From: HGM04593 sp045612305
GTDB taxonomy: Bacteria > Bacteroidota > Bacteroidia > Bacteroidales > Bacteroidaceae
DNA length: 29,611 bases
Direction of reading: 5' to 3'
NCBI GenBank assembly: GCA_045612305.1
Contig: JAZKYU010000037.1
Span: 1 to 29,611 of the forward strand
Shown here: piece after piece, positions 1 through 7,854 of the stretch
Position numbering within the stretch: position 1 is the stretch's first letter
Layout: each line of letters opens with the position of its first letter
The notes under the pieces: model-generated
What the model was told of the DNA's origin: nothing
Seen by the model: the letters and a program-made list of their open reading frames with translations, nothing else
Database searches by the model: none
Program-made: the position numbers and the translations under genes

Positions 1-895
1 GTGTGCGGATACCTGCTACAACGTCCTCACCCTGTGCGTTAACAAGGTACTCACCGTTGAAGAGGTTCTCACCTGTAGCGGCGTCACGAGAGAAGCATAC
101 ACCGGTAGCCGATGTGTCGCCCATGTTACCGAATACCATCGCCTGTACCGATACGGCTGTTCCCCACTCATCAGGAATTTTCTCCATACGACGGTAGAGG
201 ATAGCACGCTCGTTGTTCCAAGATTTGAACACGGCGCAGATAGCACCCCAGAGCTGCTCGTAAGCGTCGGTGGGGAAGTCCTGGCCTGTCTGTGCTTTAA
301 CAGCAGCCTTGAACTTAGCAACGAGCTCTTTGAGGTTTTCAACGCTCAAGTCTTTGTCGAGAACAACACCGGCTTTCTCTTTTACCTCCTCGATGATAGC
401 CTCGAAGGGATCGATCTCCTCTTTGCTTTCGGGTTTCATACCGAGAACAACGTCACCGTACATCTGTACGAAACGGCGGTAAGAGTCCCACGCAAATTTG
501 GGGTTGCCTGTTTTTGCTGCAAGTCCCTCAACTACGATGTCGTTAAGACCAAGGTTGAGGATTGTGTCCATCATACCGGGCATAGAAGCGCGGGCACCTG
601 AACGTACAGAAACCAACAAGGGGTTTGCAGGGTCACCGAAGTTTGAGTTCATCAAGTTCTCGATGTTGTTTACTGCTGCTTCAACCTCTGCTTTGAGAAG
701 CTCAATCACCTTCTCTTTGCCAAGGCTGTAGTACTCGCCACAAACCTCAGTTGTGATGGTAAATCCGGGAGGAACAGGAATTCCGATAAGGTTCATCTCT
801 GCCAAGTTGGCACCTTTACCTCCCAACAAATTTCTCATTGATGCGTTACCTTCAGCAAGACCGTTACCAAAGGTATAGACTCTTTTGTCTGCCAT
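1..895 (-). CDS. ppdK: Pyruvate phosphate dikinase, N-terminal part (runs off left edge)
   Basis: The reading frame opens at ATG 893-895 (minus strand) and stays open to base 1, giving about 298 residues of a protein family that is usually near 900. It starts MADKRVYTFGNGLAEGN and continues with LLGGKGANLAEM and GIPVPPGFTITTE, the ATP-grasp nucleotide-binding start of PpdK/PEP synthase enzymes, then VRSGARASMPGMMDTILNLG and the FGNMGDTSATGV region. These long identities separate PpdK from PEP synthase. The enzyme interconverts pyruvate + ATP + Pi and PEP + AMP + PPi in the cytoplasm, usually serving gluconeogenesis or PPi-linked glycolysis in anaerobes. The phosphohistidine and PEP-binding domains lie outside the window. 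It is divergent from rlmD across a 243-base AT-rich gap. Confidence 0.96.
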   Translation of the reverse strand, partial: MADKRVYTFGNGLAEGNASMRNLLGGKGANLAEMNLIGIPVPPGFTITTEVCGEYYSLGKEKVIELLKAEVEAAVNNIENLMNSNFGDPANPLLVSVRSGARASMPGMMDTILNLGLNDIVVEGLAAKTGNPKFAWDSYRRFVQMYGDVVLGMKPESKEEIDPFEAIIEEVKEKAGVVLDKDLSVENLKELVAKFKAAVKAQTGQDFPTDAYEQLWGAICAVFKSWNNERAILYRRMEKIPDEWGTAVSVQAMVFGNMGDTSATGVCFSRDAATGENLFNGEYLVNAQGEDVVAGIRT

Positions 896-990
896 AAATT
901 TTTGAGTTTATTGTTTGTTGATAAATAAAAATAAGTAACTAATTCACGTGTTGTTCGGCAGGCTTAATATAACTTGCCTCAACTAATTTG

Positions 991-1021
991 CAAATATAAG
1001 AAAAATGTTTGTATCGCGAAA
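991..1021 (-). promoter_or_regulatory. Probable ppdK promoter
   Basis: On the minus strand TATATTTG (991-998) matches the Bacteroidetes -7 box TAnnTTTG exactly. A TTTC at 1018-1021, 19 bases upstream, is a one-mismatch -33 box. It lies about 95 bases before the ppdK start, leaving a long AT-rich leader. Confidence 0.5.
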
Positions 1022-1101
1022 CTTATTAAGAAAAATATCGCATAGATTATTAAAAAAATAAGTTCTTGTGTTAAAAATTCCAATAATCGAGAAAATAGAT
1101 G

Positions 1102-1109
1102 TATTTTTG
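1102..1109 (+). promoter_or_regulatory. Probable -7 box for the rlmD operon
   Basis: TATTTTTG matches TAnnTTTG and lies 29 bases before the rlmD start. No good -33 TTTG lies at the right distance, so this rests on the -7 box alone. The rest of the 896-1138 gap is AT-rich and I see no gene or strong hairpin in it. Confidence 0.4.
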
Positions 1110-1138
1110 CCGAATGTGAGAATTATGCATAAATTAAA

Positions 1139-2566
1139 ATGGCAAGAAAAAAGAAAGAACTTCCGCTCCTTGAGCAGATAAAGATAACCGGCGTTGCTGC
1201 CGAGGGTAAGGCGCTTGCGCGTGTCGACGACCTTGTGGTTTTTGTGCCCTATGTGGTTCCCGGTGATGTGGTCGACCTTAAAGTACGTCGTAAAAAACAT
1301 AGTTACGCCGAGGCCGAGGCGGTTAAATTTTACGAATATTCGCAAGAGCGCGCAACCCCCTTCTGCAAGCACTATGGTGTTTGTGGTGGGTGTAAGTGGC
1401 AATGTTTGCAGTATGAGCACCAGTTGAAGTATAAACAGCAGCAGGTGGTTGATGTGCTCCGCCGCATAGGCAAGGTGGAGCTTCCCGAGGTTATGCCCAT
1501 CTTGGGCTCCGAGAATACTCGTGCCTATCGCAACAAACTCGAGTTTACCTTCAGCAACAAGCGTTGGCTCACCTGGGAAGAGGTTGCGCAGGGCGTGGAG
1601 TATGACAATATGAACGCGTTGGGCTTTCACATCCCCGGCGCTTTCGACAAGGTGCTCGACATTGAGGAGTGCGGTCTTATGTGTGACCTTAACAACCGTT
1701 TGCGCAACGGTATAAGGGAGTTTGCGGTGAAAGAGGGTATCTCTTTCTTCGACCTACGCTCGCAAGAGGGCGTTCTTCGCAATATGATGCTCCGTACATC
1801 GACTACAGGCGAGGTTATGTTGCTTCTCCAAGCAAAGGTTGAATGCGACGGTGATATGAAACAACTGCAAAGCGTGCTTGGCTATATAGCCGACTCTTTC
1901 CCCGAGGTTACATCGCTGCTCTATGTGGTAAACAACAAGTGCAACGACACCTTCGGCGACCTGGAAGTTCACACCTTTAAAGGCACCGATGTTATATTTG
2001 AGGAGATGGAGGGGTTGCGCTTTAAGGTGGGGCCCAAGTCTTTCTACCAAACAAACAGCGCGCAGGCGTATAATCTATATAAGGTTGCTCGCGACTTTGC
2101 GGCACTCACAGGCGATGAGGTTGTGTATGACCTATATACCGGTACCGGCACCATCGCTAACTTTGTGGCGAAGAAAGCTAAAAAAGTTGTCGGCATAGAG
2201 TATGTGGAGGACGCTATTATTGATGCTCGTGTCAACGCCGAGCTTAACGGCTTTGATAACCTTACCTTCTTTGCCGGTGATATGAAAGATATTCTCACTC
2301 GTGAGTTTATTGATGCACACGGCCGCCCCGATGTTATAATTACCGACCCTCCTCGCGCGGGTATGCATAACGATGTTATCGATACAATCCTCTTTGCGGC
2401 CCCCCGTCGCATAGTTTATGTGAGTTGCAACCCTGCAACTCAGGCGCGCGACCTCTCTCTGCTCGACTGCGACTATAAAGTTACAGCCGTGCAGCCCGTG
2501 GATATGTTCCCGCACACACATCACGTTGAAAATGTAGTACTTCTCGAAAGAAGAGAAAATAAATAA
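1139..2566 (+). CDS. rlmD: 23S rRNA (uracil-5-)-methyltransferase, RlmD/RumA family
   Basis: This 475-residue protein is a SAM-dependent RNA m5U methyltransferase. An N-terminal TRAM domain (about 10-65) is followed by the iron-sulfur cysteines C76, C82 and C85, and C178 sits where RumA has its fourth ligand. The Rossmann motif I is DLYTGTGTIANFVA, motif IV is TDPPRAGM, the nucleophile is C430 in YVSCNPAT, and the likely base is E464 in HHVENVVLL. The family modifies U1939 (RlmD) or U747 (RlmC) of 23S rRNA. The cluster and length favour RlmD, but the exact target is inferred. The RluA-type gene follows after 10 bases, probably in one transcript. A minus-strand open frame across its 5' half is a shadow. 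Confidence 0.92.
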   Translation: MARKKKELPLLEQIKITGVAAEGKALARVDDLVVFVPYVVPGDVVDLKVRRKKHSYAEAEAVKFYEYSQERATPFCKHYGVCGGCKWQCLQYEHQLKYKQQQVVDVLRRIGKVELPEVMPILGSENTRAYRNKLEFTFSNKRWLTWEEVAQGVEYDNMNALGFHIPGAFDKVLDIEECGLMCDLNNRLRNGIREFAVKEGISFFDLRSQEGVLRNMMLRTSTTGEVMLLLQAKVECDGDMKQLQSVLGYIADSFPEVTSLLYVVNNKCNDTFGDLEVHTFKGTDVIFEEMEGLRFKVGPKSFYQTNSAQAYNLYKVARDFAALTGDEVVYDLYTGTGTIANFVAKKAKKVVGIEYVEDAIIDARVNAELNGFDNLTFFAGDMKDILTREFIDAHGRPDVIITDPPRAGMHNDVIDTILFAAPRRIVYVSCNPATQARDLSLLDCDYKVTAVQPVDMFPHTHHVENVVLLERRENK

Positions 2567-2576
2567 GAAAGTAGAT

Positions 2577-3464
2577 ATGCGCAGAAATATAAAAAACCTT
2601 CTCACCTTTAAGGTTGCAGCCGAAGTTGAGTTGATAACCTTTCTCATGGAGAAGATGCACGGCATAAGCCGCAATAGAGCAAAGGCTCTCATTGTAAACC
2701 GCGTGGTGCTTGTTGATAACAAAATAACCACCCACCCCTTGTTCGAGCTTAAACCCGGGCAGGTGGTGCAGCTCGACCGCTCTAAGCACAAACACTCGTT
2801 CCACAGCAGCAAACTTGATATTGTTTACGAGGATCCCTATCTGCTTATTATTGACAAATATCCCGGCCTGTTGTCTATGAGCAATAATACCCGTCAGGAG
2901 ACGGTGCAAGTTATTCTTAACCGTTATCTCGAGAAGGGTGGTGGCCGTAATACATCGCATCTTGTGCATCGTCTCGACCGTGACACGTCGGGCCTTATGG
3001 TGTATGCAAAGGATGTGCAGACGCAGCAGTCTCTCATCGAGGGTTGGCAAAATCTTGTTACCGACCGTCGTTACCTAGCGCTTGTGCAGGGTACGCTGGA
3101 GCAGAAGGAGGGTCGCGTGCAGTCGTGGCTCACCGAGGATAAACGCTTTGTTACACACTCAAGCCCCGTGGATAACGGTGGTAAGTTTGCTGTGACATAC
3201 TACCGCGTGCTGCAAGAGGGTGGTGGCTACTCGCTTGTTGAGTGTGAACTGCAGACGGGTCGCAAAAACCAGATACGTGTTCACATGGCCTCTCTTGGGC
3301 ACCCTGTTGTGGGCGACCACAAGTATGGAAGTACCGACGATAGTATACGCCGCTTGGGCTTGCACGCCTATATGCTCTGTTTCCGTCACCCTGTGAATGG
3401 TAAAATGTTGCGTTTCGAAACTCCTGTACCTGTCTGCTTTGAAAAGCGCTTAAATGGCAAGTAA
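2577..3464 (+). CDS. RluA-family pseudouridine synthase
   Basis: This 295-residue enzyme converts uridine to pseudouridine in structured RNA. An N-terminal S4-like RNA-binding segment (about 15-70, with SRNRAKALIVNRVVLVDNK) precedes the catalytic domain. The RluA signature HRLDRDTSGLMVYAK carries the catalytic Asp134, and ELQTGRKNQIRVHMASLGHPVVGD is the conserved C-terminal substrate-binding motif. The family includes RluA, RluC and RluD (23S rRNA or tRNA), and I cannot choose the target from sequence. It lies 10 bases after rlmD, so two RNA-modifying enzymes are likely co-expressed. Its last 11 bases overlap the start of the next gene. Confidence 0.9.
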   Translation: MRRNIKNLLTFKVAAEVELITFLMEKMHGISRNRAKALIVNRVVLVDNKITTHPLFELKPGQVVQLDRSKHKHSFHSSKLDIVYEDPYLLIIDKYPGLLSMSNNTRQETVQVILNRYLEKGGGRNTSHLVHRLDRDTSGLMVYAKDVQTQQSLIEGWQNLVTDRRYLALVQGTLEQKEGRVQSWLTEDKRFVTHSSPVDNGGKFAVTYYRVLQEGGGYSLVECELQTGRKNQIRVHMASLGHPVVGDHKYGSTDDSIRRLGLHAYMLCFRHPVNGKMLRFETPVPVCFEKRLNGK

Positions 3465-3981
3465 TCTATCTAGGTTTTTATTTGCCCTCTTGGCTGTGGC
3501 TTTGTTTTTGCCGTCGGGGGTGAGTGCAAGCATTTATTTGCCTGCCGACACCACCTTGGTGTTTAAAAAGATGCCGACGGCCGAAGCTCCGGTTAAGATT
3601 GAGAAAAAGAATAGCCCTGCTAAAAAAGCTGTAGCAAAAAAGAGTGTGGCTAAAAAGCCTGCGTCTGCGCGTGTTAAAAAGAGCAAGCCCGACTCTGTGC
3701 GTTACGAGCAGGTGCGATACTCTCTAGGTGACAGAATTATTATGCGCGGTGACTCTGGCAACGATGTAAAGAAGCTTGCCGAGATTATGGTTAAAAACCT
3801 CTATCTCGATGAAAAATCAATACCTTATACAAAAGGCGGGCAAGTACTTTACGATGGTGAGCTTTTGCGAGCTTTTAAGCTGTTTCAAAAGGTGTCGGGG
3901 CTCTATGAAGATGGTATTGTGGGTGCGGCGGCAATAAAGGAGTTGCGTAAGATACATCGCTGGCGACGTACGTCAAAATAG
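3454..3981 (+). CDS. Exported peptidoglycan-binding domain protein
   Basis: This 175-residue protein has an N-terminal signal peptide (residues 1-25, hydrophobic core FLFALLAVALFLP, likely cut after SASA or nearby). Next comes a Lys/Ala-rich linker (about 50-80, with repeated KKAVAKKSVAKK-type runs) and a C-terminal peptidoglycan_binding_1-like domain (about 98-168). The domain shows GDSGNDVKKLAEIM, YDGELLRAFKLFQ and GLYEDGIVGAAAIKELR, the usual PGBD pattern. There is no catalytic domain, so it is probably a periplasmic wall-binding protein whose basic linker could touch anionic envelope polymers. The ATG overlaps the end of the pseudouridine synthase gene by 11 bases, suggesting translational coupling. 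The function beyond wall binding is unknown. Confidence 0.8.
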   Translation: MASNLSRFLFALLAVALFLPSGVSASIYLPADTTLVFKKMPTAEAPVKIEKKNSPAKKAVAKKSVAKKPASARVKKSKPDSVRYEQVRYSLGDRIIMRGDSGNDVKKLAEIMVKNLYLDEKSIPYTKGGQVLYDGELLRAFKLFQKVSGLYEDGIVGAAAIKELRKIHRWRRTSK

Positions 3982-3989
3982 TATAAAAC

Positions 3990-4023
3990 GAAAAAAGTTC
4001 GAGAATTTTCTCGAACTTTTTTT
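3990..4023. terminator. Bidirectional intrinsic terminator
   Basis: A near-perfect inverted repeat (arms 3991-4005 and 4008-4022, core GTTCGAGAA/TTCTCGAAC) is flanked by six or more A on the left and T on the right. It therefore ends transcripts from both sides. It separates the convergent peptidoglycan-binding gene and nuclease gene. Confidence 0.88.
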
Positions 4024-4042
4024 CGTTTATTGTGATGCTTGG

Positions 4043-4918
4043 TTATAAACCCCAAGCGTTGGTGTTTATTGTTTTTTCCACAGCGTTCTCGAGCTTGTCG
4101 GGTATGTTGCAGAAAAAGTCAATGCCTGTAATCTCTTCAAGTTCGTCGATGCTCATTGCGCAGCTGCGTAGGCTTCTGCCGGTGTTGCTGTCGTGTGGCA
4201 ACAAGAAGGCTATGCCGTGGTGGGAGTTTCCTTTTTTGCGCACAATGGCCATAAAATAGTTTTTGGGTATAGTGAGTGTGTTTTTTACATTATACTCTCC
4301 CTCTCTTATGGTTGCTCCTTTTACAACGTAGAGTACATCGTTGGTTGTGCACCAACCGCTGCTTCTGTTGTTTATTTTAGTCTCTAGCTTGTTCCACGGC
4401 CCGTCTTGGTTGAAACTCGAGAGCATAGGTGACATGTTTACAGAGTAGAAGGTCTGGCGGTTGGCCTCTTGCGAGTGTAGGCGGTCGTACGATGCGACGA
4501 TGTGCCCGCGGTCGTATCCGTTTAGTCCGTATGTGCTACTTATCCCTCGTCTCGAGTCTAGCTGGTCTTCTTCTGGAACTTCAGGGGCATAATCCCAGGG
4601 GTCTTTCCCCCAATCGTTTCTATTCCAGTTTATAACTCTGTTGCTTTCGTTGAAGGTGAAGGCTACCCAACGTGCGTGCTTGAGCTCTCTATTGTATGAT
4701 ATGCTGTATGTAACATCGTCTTTGCTGCTTGTGGTGTATGTAAAGTATGTGTCGTCGTGCCCGCCTAGATGTGGAATCTCGTAGCGTGTAGAGTATGCTT
4801 CTCCCGATATGTTTGCGTTTACGTTATTGGGGTCGATGTAGCTTGTTGTGTTCTCGTCGGAGCTACTGCAGGCTGCAAGCAAGACTATGAGTATACTCGA
4901 ATAGAGGAATTTTTTCAT
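4043..4918 (-). CDS. DNA/RNA non-specific endonuclease, lipoprotein
   Basis: This 291-residue protein begins with a lipoprotein signal (lipobox LLAAC, Cys17) followed by Ser/Asp-rich residues, so it is probably anchored in the envelope. The core is a beta-beta-alpha-metal NUC1-type nuclease. DRGH (136-139) carries the catalytic His139, and NMSPMLSSFNQ with N170 and the following W..LE supply the metal-binding part. Homologues cut DNA and RNA without sequence preference, and exported ones serve nucleotide scavenging or degradation of external DNA. It lies downstream of rpmE behind that gene's terminator and only about 20 bases from it, so its promoter is unclear. Substrate and cell location are inferred from family and lipobox. 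Confidence 0.88.
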   Translation of the reverse strand: MKKFLYSSILIVLLAACSSSDENTTSYIDPNNVNANISGEAYSTRYEIPHLGGHDDTYFTYTTSSKDDVTYSISYNRELKHARWVAFTFNESNRVINWNRNDWGKDPWDYAPEVPEEDQLDSRRGISSTYGLNGYDRGHIVASYDRLHSQEANRQTFYSVNMSPMLSSFNQDGPWNKLETKINNRSSGWCTTNDVLYVVKGATIREGEYNVKNTLTIPKNYFMAIVRKKGNSHHGIAFLLPHDSNTGRSLRSCAMSIDELEEITGIDFFCNIPDKLENAVEKTINTNAWGL

Positions 4919-4941
4919 AGGGGTGTTTGTGTTTGAAGATA

Positions 4942-4975
4942 AAAAAGAGGTGTATTGTGCAATACACCTCTTTTT
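4942..4975 (-). terminator. rpmE terminator
   Basis: A perfect inverted repeat (arms 4942-4957 and 4960-4975, loop of two bases) centred on GAGGTGTATTG/CAATACACCTC ends in a T tract when read on the minus strand. It lies about 20 bases after the rpmE stop. Because the flanks are A and T runs it could also work in the other direction. Confidence 0.85.
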
Positions 4976-4994
4976 ATATTTTTTGTTGCATTGA

Positions 4995-5246
4995 TTATTT
5001 CTTAATCTTTGCGTAACGGCTCATGAACTTGTCTACGCGACCGGCTGTATCCACAAGTTTAGCTTTACCGGTGTAGAAGGGGTGAGATGTGTTTGAAATC
5101 TCAAGCTTAATCAAGGGGTATGTCTCGCCCTCGAACTCAATAGTCTCCTTTGTGTTGCAGGTAGACTGTGAAAGGAAGCAATCGCCGTTTGACATATCTT
5201 TGAATACAACGGGGCGATAAGCTGCAGGATGGATGTCTTTTTTCAT
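4995..5246 (-). CDS. rpmE2: 50S ribosomal protein bL31, type B
   Basis: The 83-residue protein starts MKKDIHPAAYRPVVFKDMSNG and ends VDKFMSRYAKIKK, with the conserved SNTSHPFYTGKAKLVDTAGRVDKF segment of bL31. It lacks the paired CxxC zinc ligands of type A and has the longer type-B form usual in Bacteroidetes. It belongs to the 50S subunit and helps form the bridge between subunits. It has its own promoter, a leader hairpin and a strong terminator, so it appears to be a single-gene unit expressed apart from the rlmI operon upstream. Confidence 0.96.
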   Translation of the reverse strand: MKKDIHPAAYRPVVFKDMSNGDCFLSQSTCNTKETIEFEGETYPLIKLEISNTSHPFYTGKAKLVDTAGRVDKFMSRYAKIKK

Positions 5247-5282
5247 TTTTCTTATTAATTTTAAATTCTTTATATGCCGTTA

Positions 5283-5301
5283 ACACGTGACAAAAACGTG
5301 T
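5283..5301 (-). promoter_or_regulatory. Hairpin in the rpmE leader
   Basis: The inverted repeat ACACGT (5283-5288) / ACGTGT (5296-5301) with a seven-base loop lies within the predicted rpmE 5' leader, downstream of the promoter. Ribosomal-protein leaders often hold binding sites for their own product. Here that role is only inferred. Confidence 0.35.
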
Positions 5302-5319
5302 ATATAAGCTTTCGAGGTG

Positions 5320-5350
5320 CAAAGGTAGCGCTTTTGCTTTAAATAGCAAA
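5320..5350 (-). promoter_or_regulatory. rpmE promoter (Bacteroidetes consensus)
   Basis: Read on the minus strand, TTTG (5347-5350) and TACCTTTG (5320-5327) are separated by 19 bases. Both boxes and the spacing fit the Bacteroidetes sigma-ABfr promoter exactly. The expected start is near 5313, giving a leader of about 65 bases. Confidence 0.78.
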
Positions 5351-5383
5351 ATTTTTCATCTGCTTTTTTCGTTTAAAAACAAA

Positions 5384-6565
5384 TTATTCCACGTAAAGTA
5401 CCAAGCCTTTGAGATATTCTCCCTCGGGGTGGTAGATGTTCACGGGGTGATCGGCGGGCTGTGTTAGCTGGTGCAGAATGCGCACGTTGCGTTTTGCCAT
5501 AGCGGCGGCGGTGAACACGGCCGTGCGGAAATCTTGCTTGCTCACAACCTGCGAGCAGGAGAATGTAAACAGAATACCTCCCGGTTGTATCTTCTCCAAG
5601 GCTTTTGCGTTGAGGCGGCGGTAACCAATGAGGGCGTTGCGCAACGAGTCACGGTGCTTGGCAAACGCGGGCGGGTCGAGTATTATGAGGTCGTAGTTGC
5701 TGCCCATACGCTCGAGGTAGTCGAAAGCGTCCTCGGCAAAGGCTGCGTGCCTTGTGTCGCCGGGGAAGTTTATCGCTACGTTGGCGTTTGTGAGCTCAAT
5801 GGCTTTTGCCGAGCAGTCTACCGAGTGTACAACCTCGGCGCCGCCGCGCAAAGCATATATGCTGAAACCTCCCGTGTAACAGAACATATTGAGCAACTTG
5901 CGTCCTTTGGCATATTGCTCGAGAAGAGAACGGTTTTCGCGTTGGTCGACAAAGAAGCCTGTTTTTTGTCCTTTTATCCAGTCGATGTGGAATTTAAGAC
6001 CATACTCTGTTGATATATTCTCGGCGTTGCCTCCCATAAGGTAGCCGTTCTCCTTGCTTATATCGGCTTTGAAGGGGAGGGTGGTCTCCGACTTGTAATA
6101 GATATTTTTGAGAGCGTCGCCAAAGGTGTTCTTTAGTGCAAGGGCAACTTCGTTGCGGTTGACGTGCATGCCCACACTGTGTGCTTGCATAACTGCTGTG
6201 GGGCCGTAGATATCTATTATTAGGCCGGGCAGGCAGTCGCCCTCGCCGTGTACAAGACGGTAGGTGTTGTTGTCATCGCGCGAAGCTATGCCGGTGCTGC
6301 GGCGCAGGTCGTAGGCGGTGGCTATGCGACGGTCCCAAAAGGCTTGGTCTATGGGCTCGTCGGCGAAGGTGAGCACTCGCACGGCTATGCTGCCAACCTG
6401 TACGTGGCCTCGTGCTATAAAGTCGCCCTCGCTTGTGTATACGGTTACTATCTCACCCTCTTCGGGGTTGCCGTTGATACGTGCGATGGCGCCCGAGAAT
6501 ATCCACGGGTGGAAACGGCGCAACGATTCTTCTTTGCCGCGTTTGAGTATTACGGATTTTTCCAT
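5384..6565 (-). CDS. rlmI: Class I rRNA (cytosine-5-)-methyltransferase, RlmI family
   Basis: This 393-residue protein has an N-terminal PUA-like domain (about 1-70, RRFHPWIFSGAI), a linker domain and a Rossmann SAM-dependent methyltransferase domain (about 185-393). Motif I is LLNMFCYTGGFSIYALRGGA, motif IV is LDPPAF (296-301), and FSCSQ carries the likely catalytic Cys337. E. coli RlmI makes m5C1962 in 23S rRNA, and the same target is plausible here. It is the last gene of a three-gene minus-strand unit with the exonuclease (5 bases upstream) and the DUF5063 gene. I see no clear terminator between it and rpmE. Confidence 0.9.
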   Translation of the reverse strand: MEKSVILKRGKEESLRRFHPWIFSGAIARINGNPEEGEIVTVYTSEGDFIARGHVQVGSIAVRVLTFADEPIDQAFWDRRIATAYDLRRSTGIASRDDNNTYRLVHGEGDCLPGLIIDIYGPTAVMQAHSVGMHVNRNEVALALKNTFGDALKNIYYKSETTLPFKADISKENGYLMGGNAENISTEYGLKFHIDWIKGQKTGFFVDQRENRSLLEQYAKGRKLLNMFCYTGGFSIYALRGGAEVVHSVDCSAKAIELTNANVAINFPGDTRHAAFAEDAFDYLERMGSNYDLIILDPPAFAKHRDSLRNALIGYRRLNAKALEKIQPGGILFTFSCSQVVSKQDFRTAVFTAAAMAKRNVRILHQLTQPADHPVNIYHPEGEYLKGLVLYVE

Positions 6566-6570
6566 ACGTC

Positions 6571-7158
6571 TTATCGTTTTTCTAGTTCTTTTAGTCGGTT
6601 ATAAATGTTGAGGCAGGCCCAGGCGTCTGTGGCTGCATACTGTTTCTGCTTGTCGGTGAGAACGTCGTGCTCCCAGTTCGATAGTTGCTGGCTTTTCGAT
6701 ATTCTCTCGCCGAAGATTATAGCGTAAATCTTTTGCAGGCTCATCTCCTCTATGCCGAAGTTGCTCACATACTTTTGCAGGTCGAAAAAACCGCCGGCCT
6801 TGAACTTGCGGCGTCGGGCGAGCGACTGATAGTCGTCGTGCAGGGAAACACCCACTTTGAGTATCTCTTTGTTCTCGAGTAGTGCGACGAGCGAGTCGGG
6901 CATCCCTGTGTGGCACAAGCGTATGAGAAAACAGGTGTCGGCTGTCGACAGTTGCAGTAGCGACACTTGGTGCTGTATGCCCTTGCGGAATGCGGGGCGT
7001 GTCTCGGTGTCGAGTCCCAGAATTTTCTCTTTTGAGAGCGCTTTTACGGCTTTGTCCACATCGGCCGCAGTGCATATGGTTATTATGCGTCCTGGGTAGA
7101 CGAGGGTGGGCATCTGTGAAACTTCGCTTTTCTCTATGCGTGCATTAAAAATTGTCAT
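6571..7158 (-). CDS. 3'-5' exonuclease, RNase D-like (DEDDy)
   Basis: The 195-residue protein is a single DEDD exonuclease domain. Motif I is GLDTETRP (D50, E52), motif II is KVGVSLHDDYQSL (D108/D109), and motif III is YAATDAW (Y174, D178), the DEDDy arrangement. It lacks the HRDC domains of E. coli RNase D, so it is a short stand-alone form. Such enzymes trim RNA or DNA 3' ends, and the substrate is not evident here. The start at 7158 overlaps the DUF5063 gene by 14 bases, and RlmI follows after 5 bases, so translational coupling is likely. A second ATG at residue 16 is possible, but the first keeps the overlap. Confidence 0.88.
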   Translation of the reverse strand: MTIFNARIEKSEVSQMPTLVYPGRIITICTAADVDKAVKALSKEKILGLDTETRPAFRKGIQHQVSLLQLSTADTCFLIRLCHTGMPDSLVALLENKEILKVGVSLHDDYQSLARRRKFKAGGFFDLQKYVSNFGIEEMSLQKIYAIIFGERISKSQQLSNWEHDVLTDKQKQYAATDAWACLNIYNRLKELEKR

Positions 7159-7696
7159 CGTCGCTCTCCTCGTCTTCGGGGTTTGTGTTGTAGGCTATGT
7201 CGTGCAGTGCACGCAAGGTGTTTACTAATCTCTGTCCCCAATATTGCTTAAAGTGTTCGTTGCACTCTATTATGGCGTCGTGCATGGTCTCGTTTATGCA
7301 TGTGCGGAACAAGCATACAAAGTTCTTTATGTCCTGGTATATGTCGGCAATATCCTCCGATATGTTTTTCGATATGGGGGTGTCGCTATACTTCATATCC
7401 TCTACGAAAACATCGAGGTATACATCCTTGTCGGCAAGCAAGTTCGATAGAGTGAGGCGCAAAACTTCGTAGCTGTCTTCGGTTACAAAGTCCTCGAGGT
7501 CGTCGTCGCTTGCTCTCTCTTCTGTGGGCAACATCTGCGCTTTGAGATAGAGCAGGGGGAGGAGCTTGAGCATTGTGCCTACAAACTCTTTTCGTGTGTG
7601 CTCGTTGCTGCGCTCAACGTATGCGCAAAATTCTGCGGCAACGGTTACAAATTCCACGGTGTTGCGCTGAAATACTATGTCGGTTGTCTCTTCCAT
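7145..7696 (-). CDS. DUF5063 family protein
   Basis: This 183-residue soluble, mostly helical protein has no signal peptide or membrane segment. It has the pattern I associate with DUF5063: an N-terminal VEFVTVAAEFCAYVE helix, a central acidic DDDLEDFVTEDSYEVLRL segment, HFKQYWGQRLVNTLRALHD, and a very acidic tail (NPEDEESDDDNF). No function is established to my knowledge. It is the first gene of the unit with the exonuclease and RlmI, and is divergent from ftsK. Conserved linkage in Bacteroidales suggests a link to RNA processing or ribosome maturation, but this is inference. Confidence 0.8.
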   Translation of the reverse strand: MEETTDIVFQRNTVEFVTVAAEFCAYVERSNEHTRKEFVGTMLKLLPLLYLKAQMLPTEERASDDDLEDFVTEDSYEVLRLTLSNLLADKDVYLDVFVEDMKYSDTPISKNISEDIADIYQDIKNFVCLFRTCINETMHDAIIECNEHFKQYWGQRLVNTLRALHDIAYNTNPEDEESDDDNF

Positions 7697-7739
7697 CGTT
7701 TTTTGCTTTATGCTTTTGTGGGTTTTGCTTAATTTGCTG

Positions 7740-7747
7740 CGAAGTTA
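7740..7747 (-). promoter_or_regulatory. Possible -7 box for the DUF5063-rlmI operon
   Basis: TAACTTCG on the minus strand is one base off TAnnTTTG and lies about 44 bases before the start. I see no convincing -33 box. Confidence 0.3.
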
Positions 7748-7793
7748 CAAAAAAATAGCGGAGCAGAGTGGTGGTACTATCCTTTTTTTTTCG

Positions 7794-7801
7794 TATCTTC
7801 G
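7794..7801 (+). promoter_or_regulatory. Possible -7 box for the ftsK operon
   Basis: TATCTTCG, one base off TAnnTTTG, lies 53 bases before the ftsK start in the divergent gap 7697-7854. There is no clear -33 box. The gap holds no other feature I can support. Confidence 0.35.
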
Positions 7802-7854
7802 CGATGTTTGTTTATATTGATACTTTAGGGGTATTGTAATTACGATTTTAATAT

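Noticed and set aside
896..1138. tRNA, sRNA or riboswitch in the ppdK-rlmD gap
   Set aside because: AT-rich sequence without a cloverleaf or strong hairpin; only promoter boxes can be supported.
3600..3700. Lysine-rich repeats as a DNA-level tandem repeat
   Set aside because: The repetition is in amino-acid composition (KKAVAKKSVAKK); codons vary and no unit repeats exactly.
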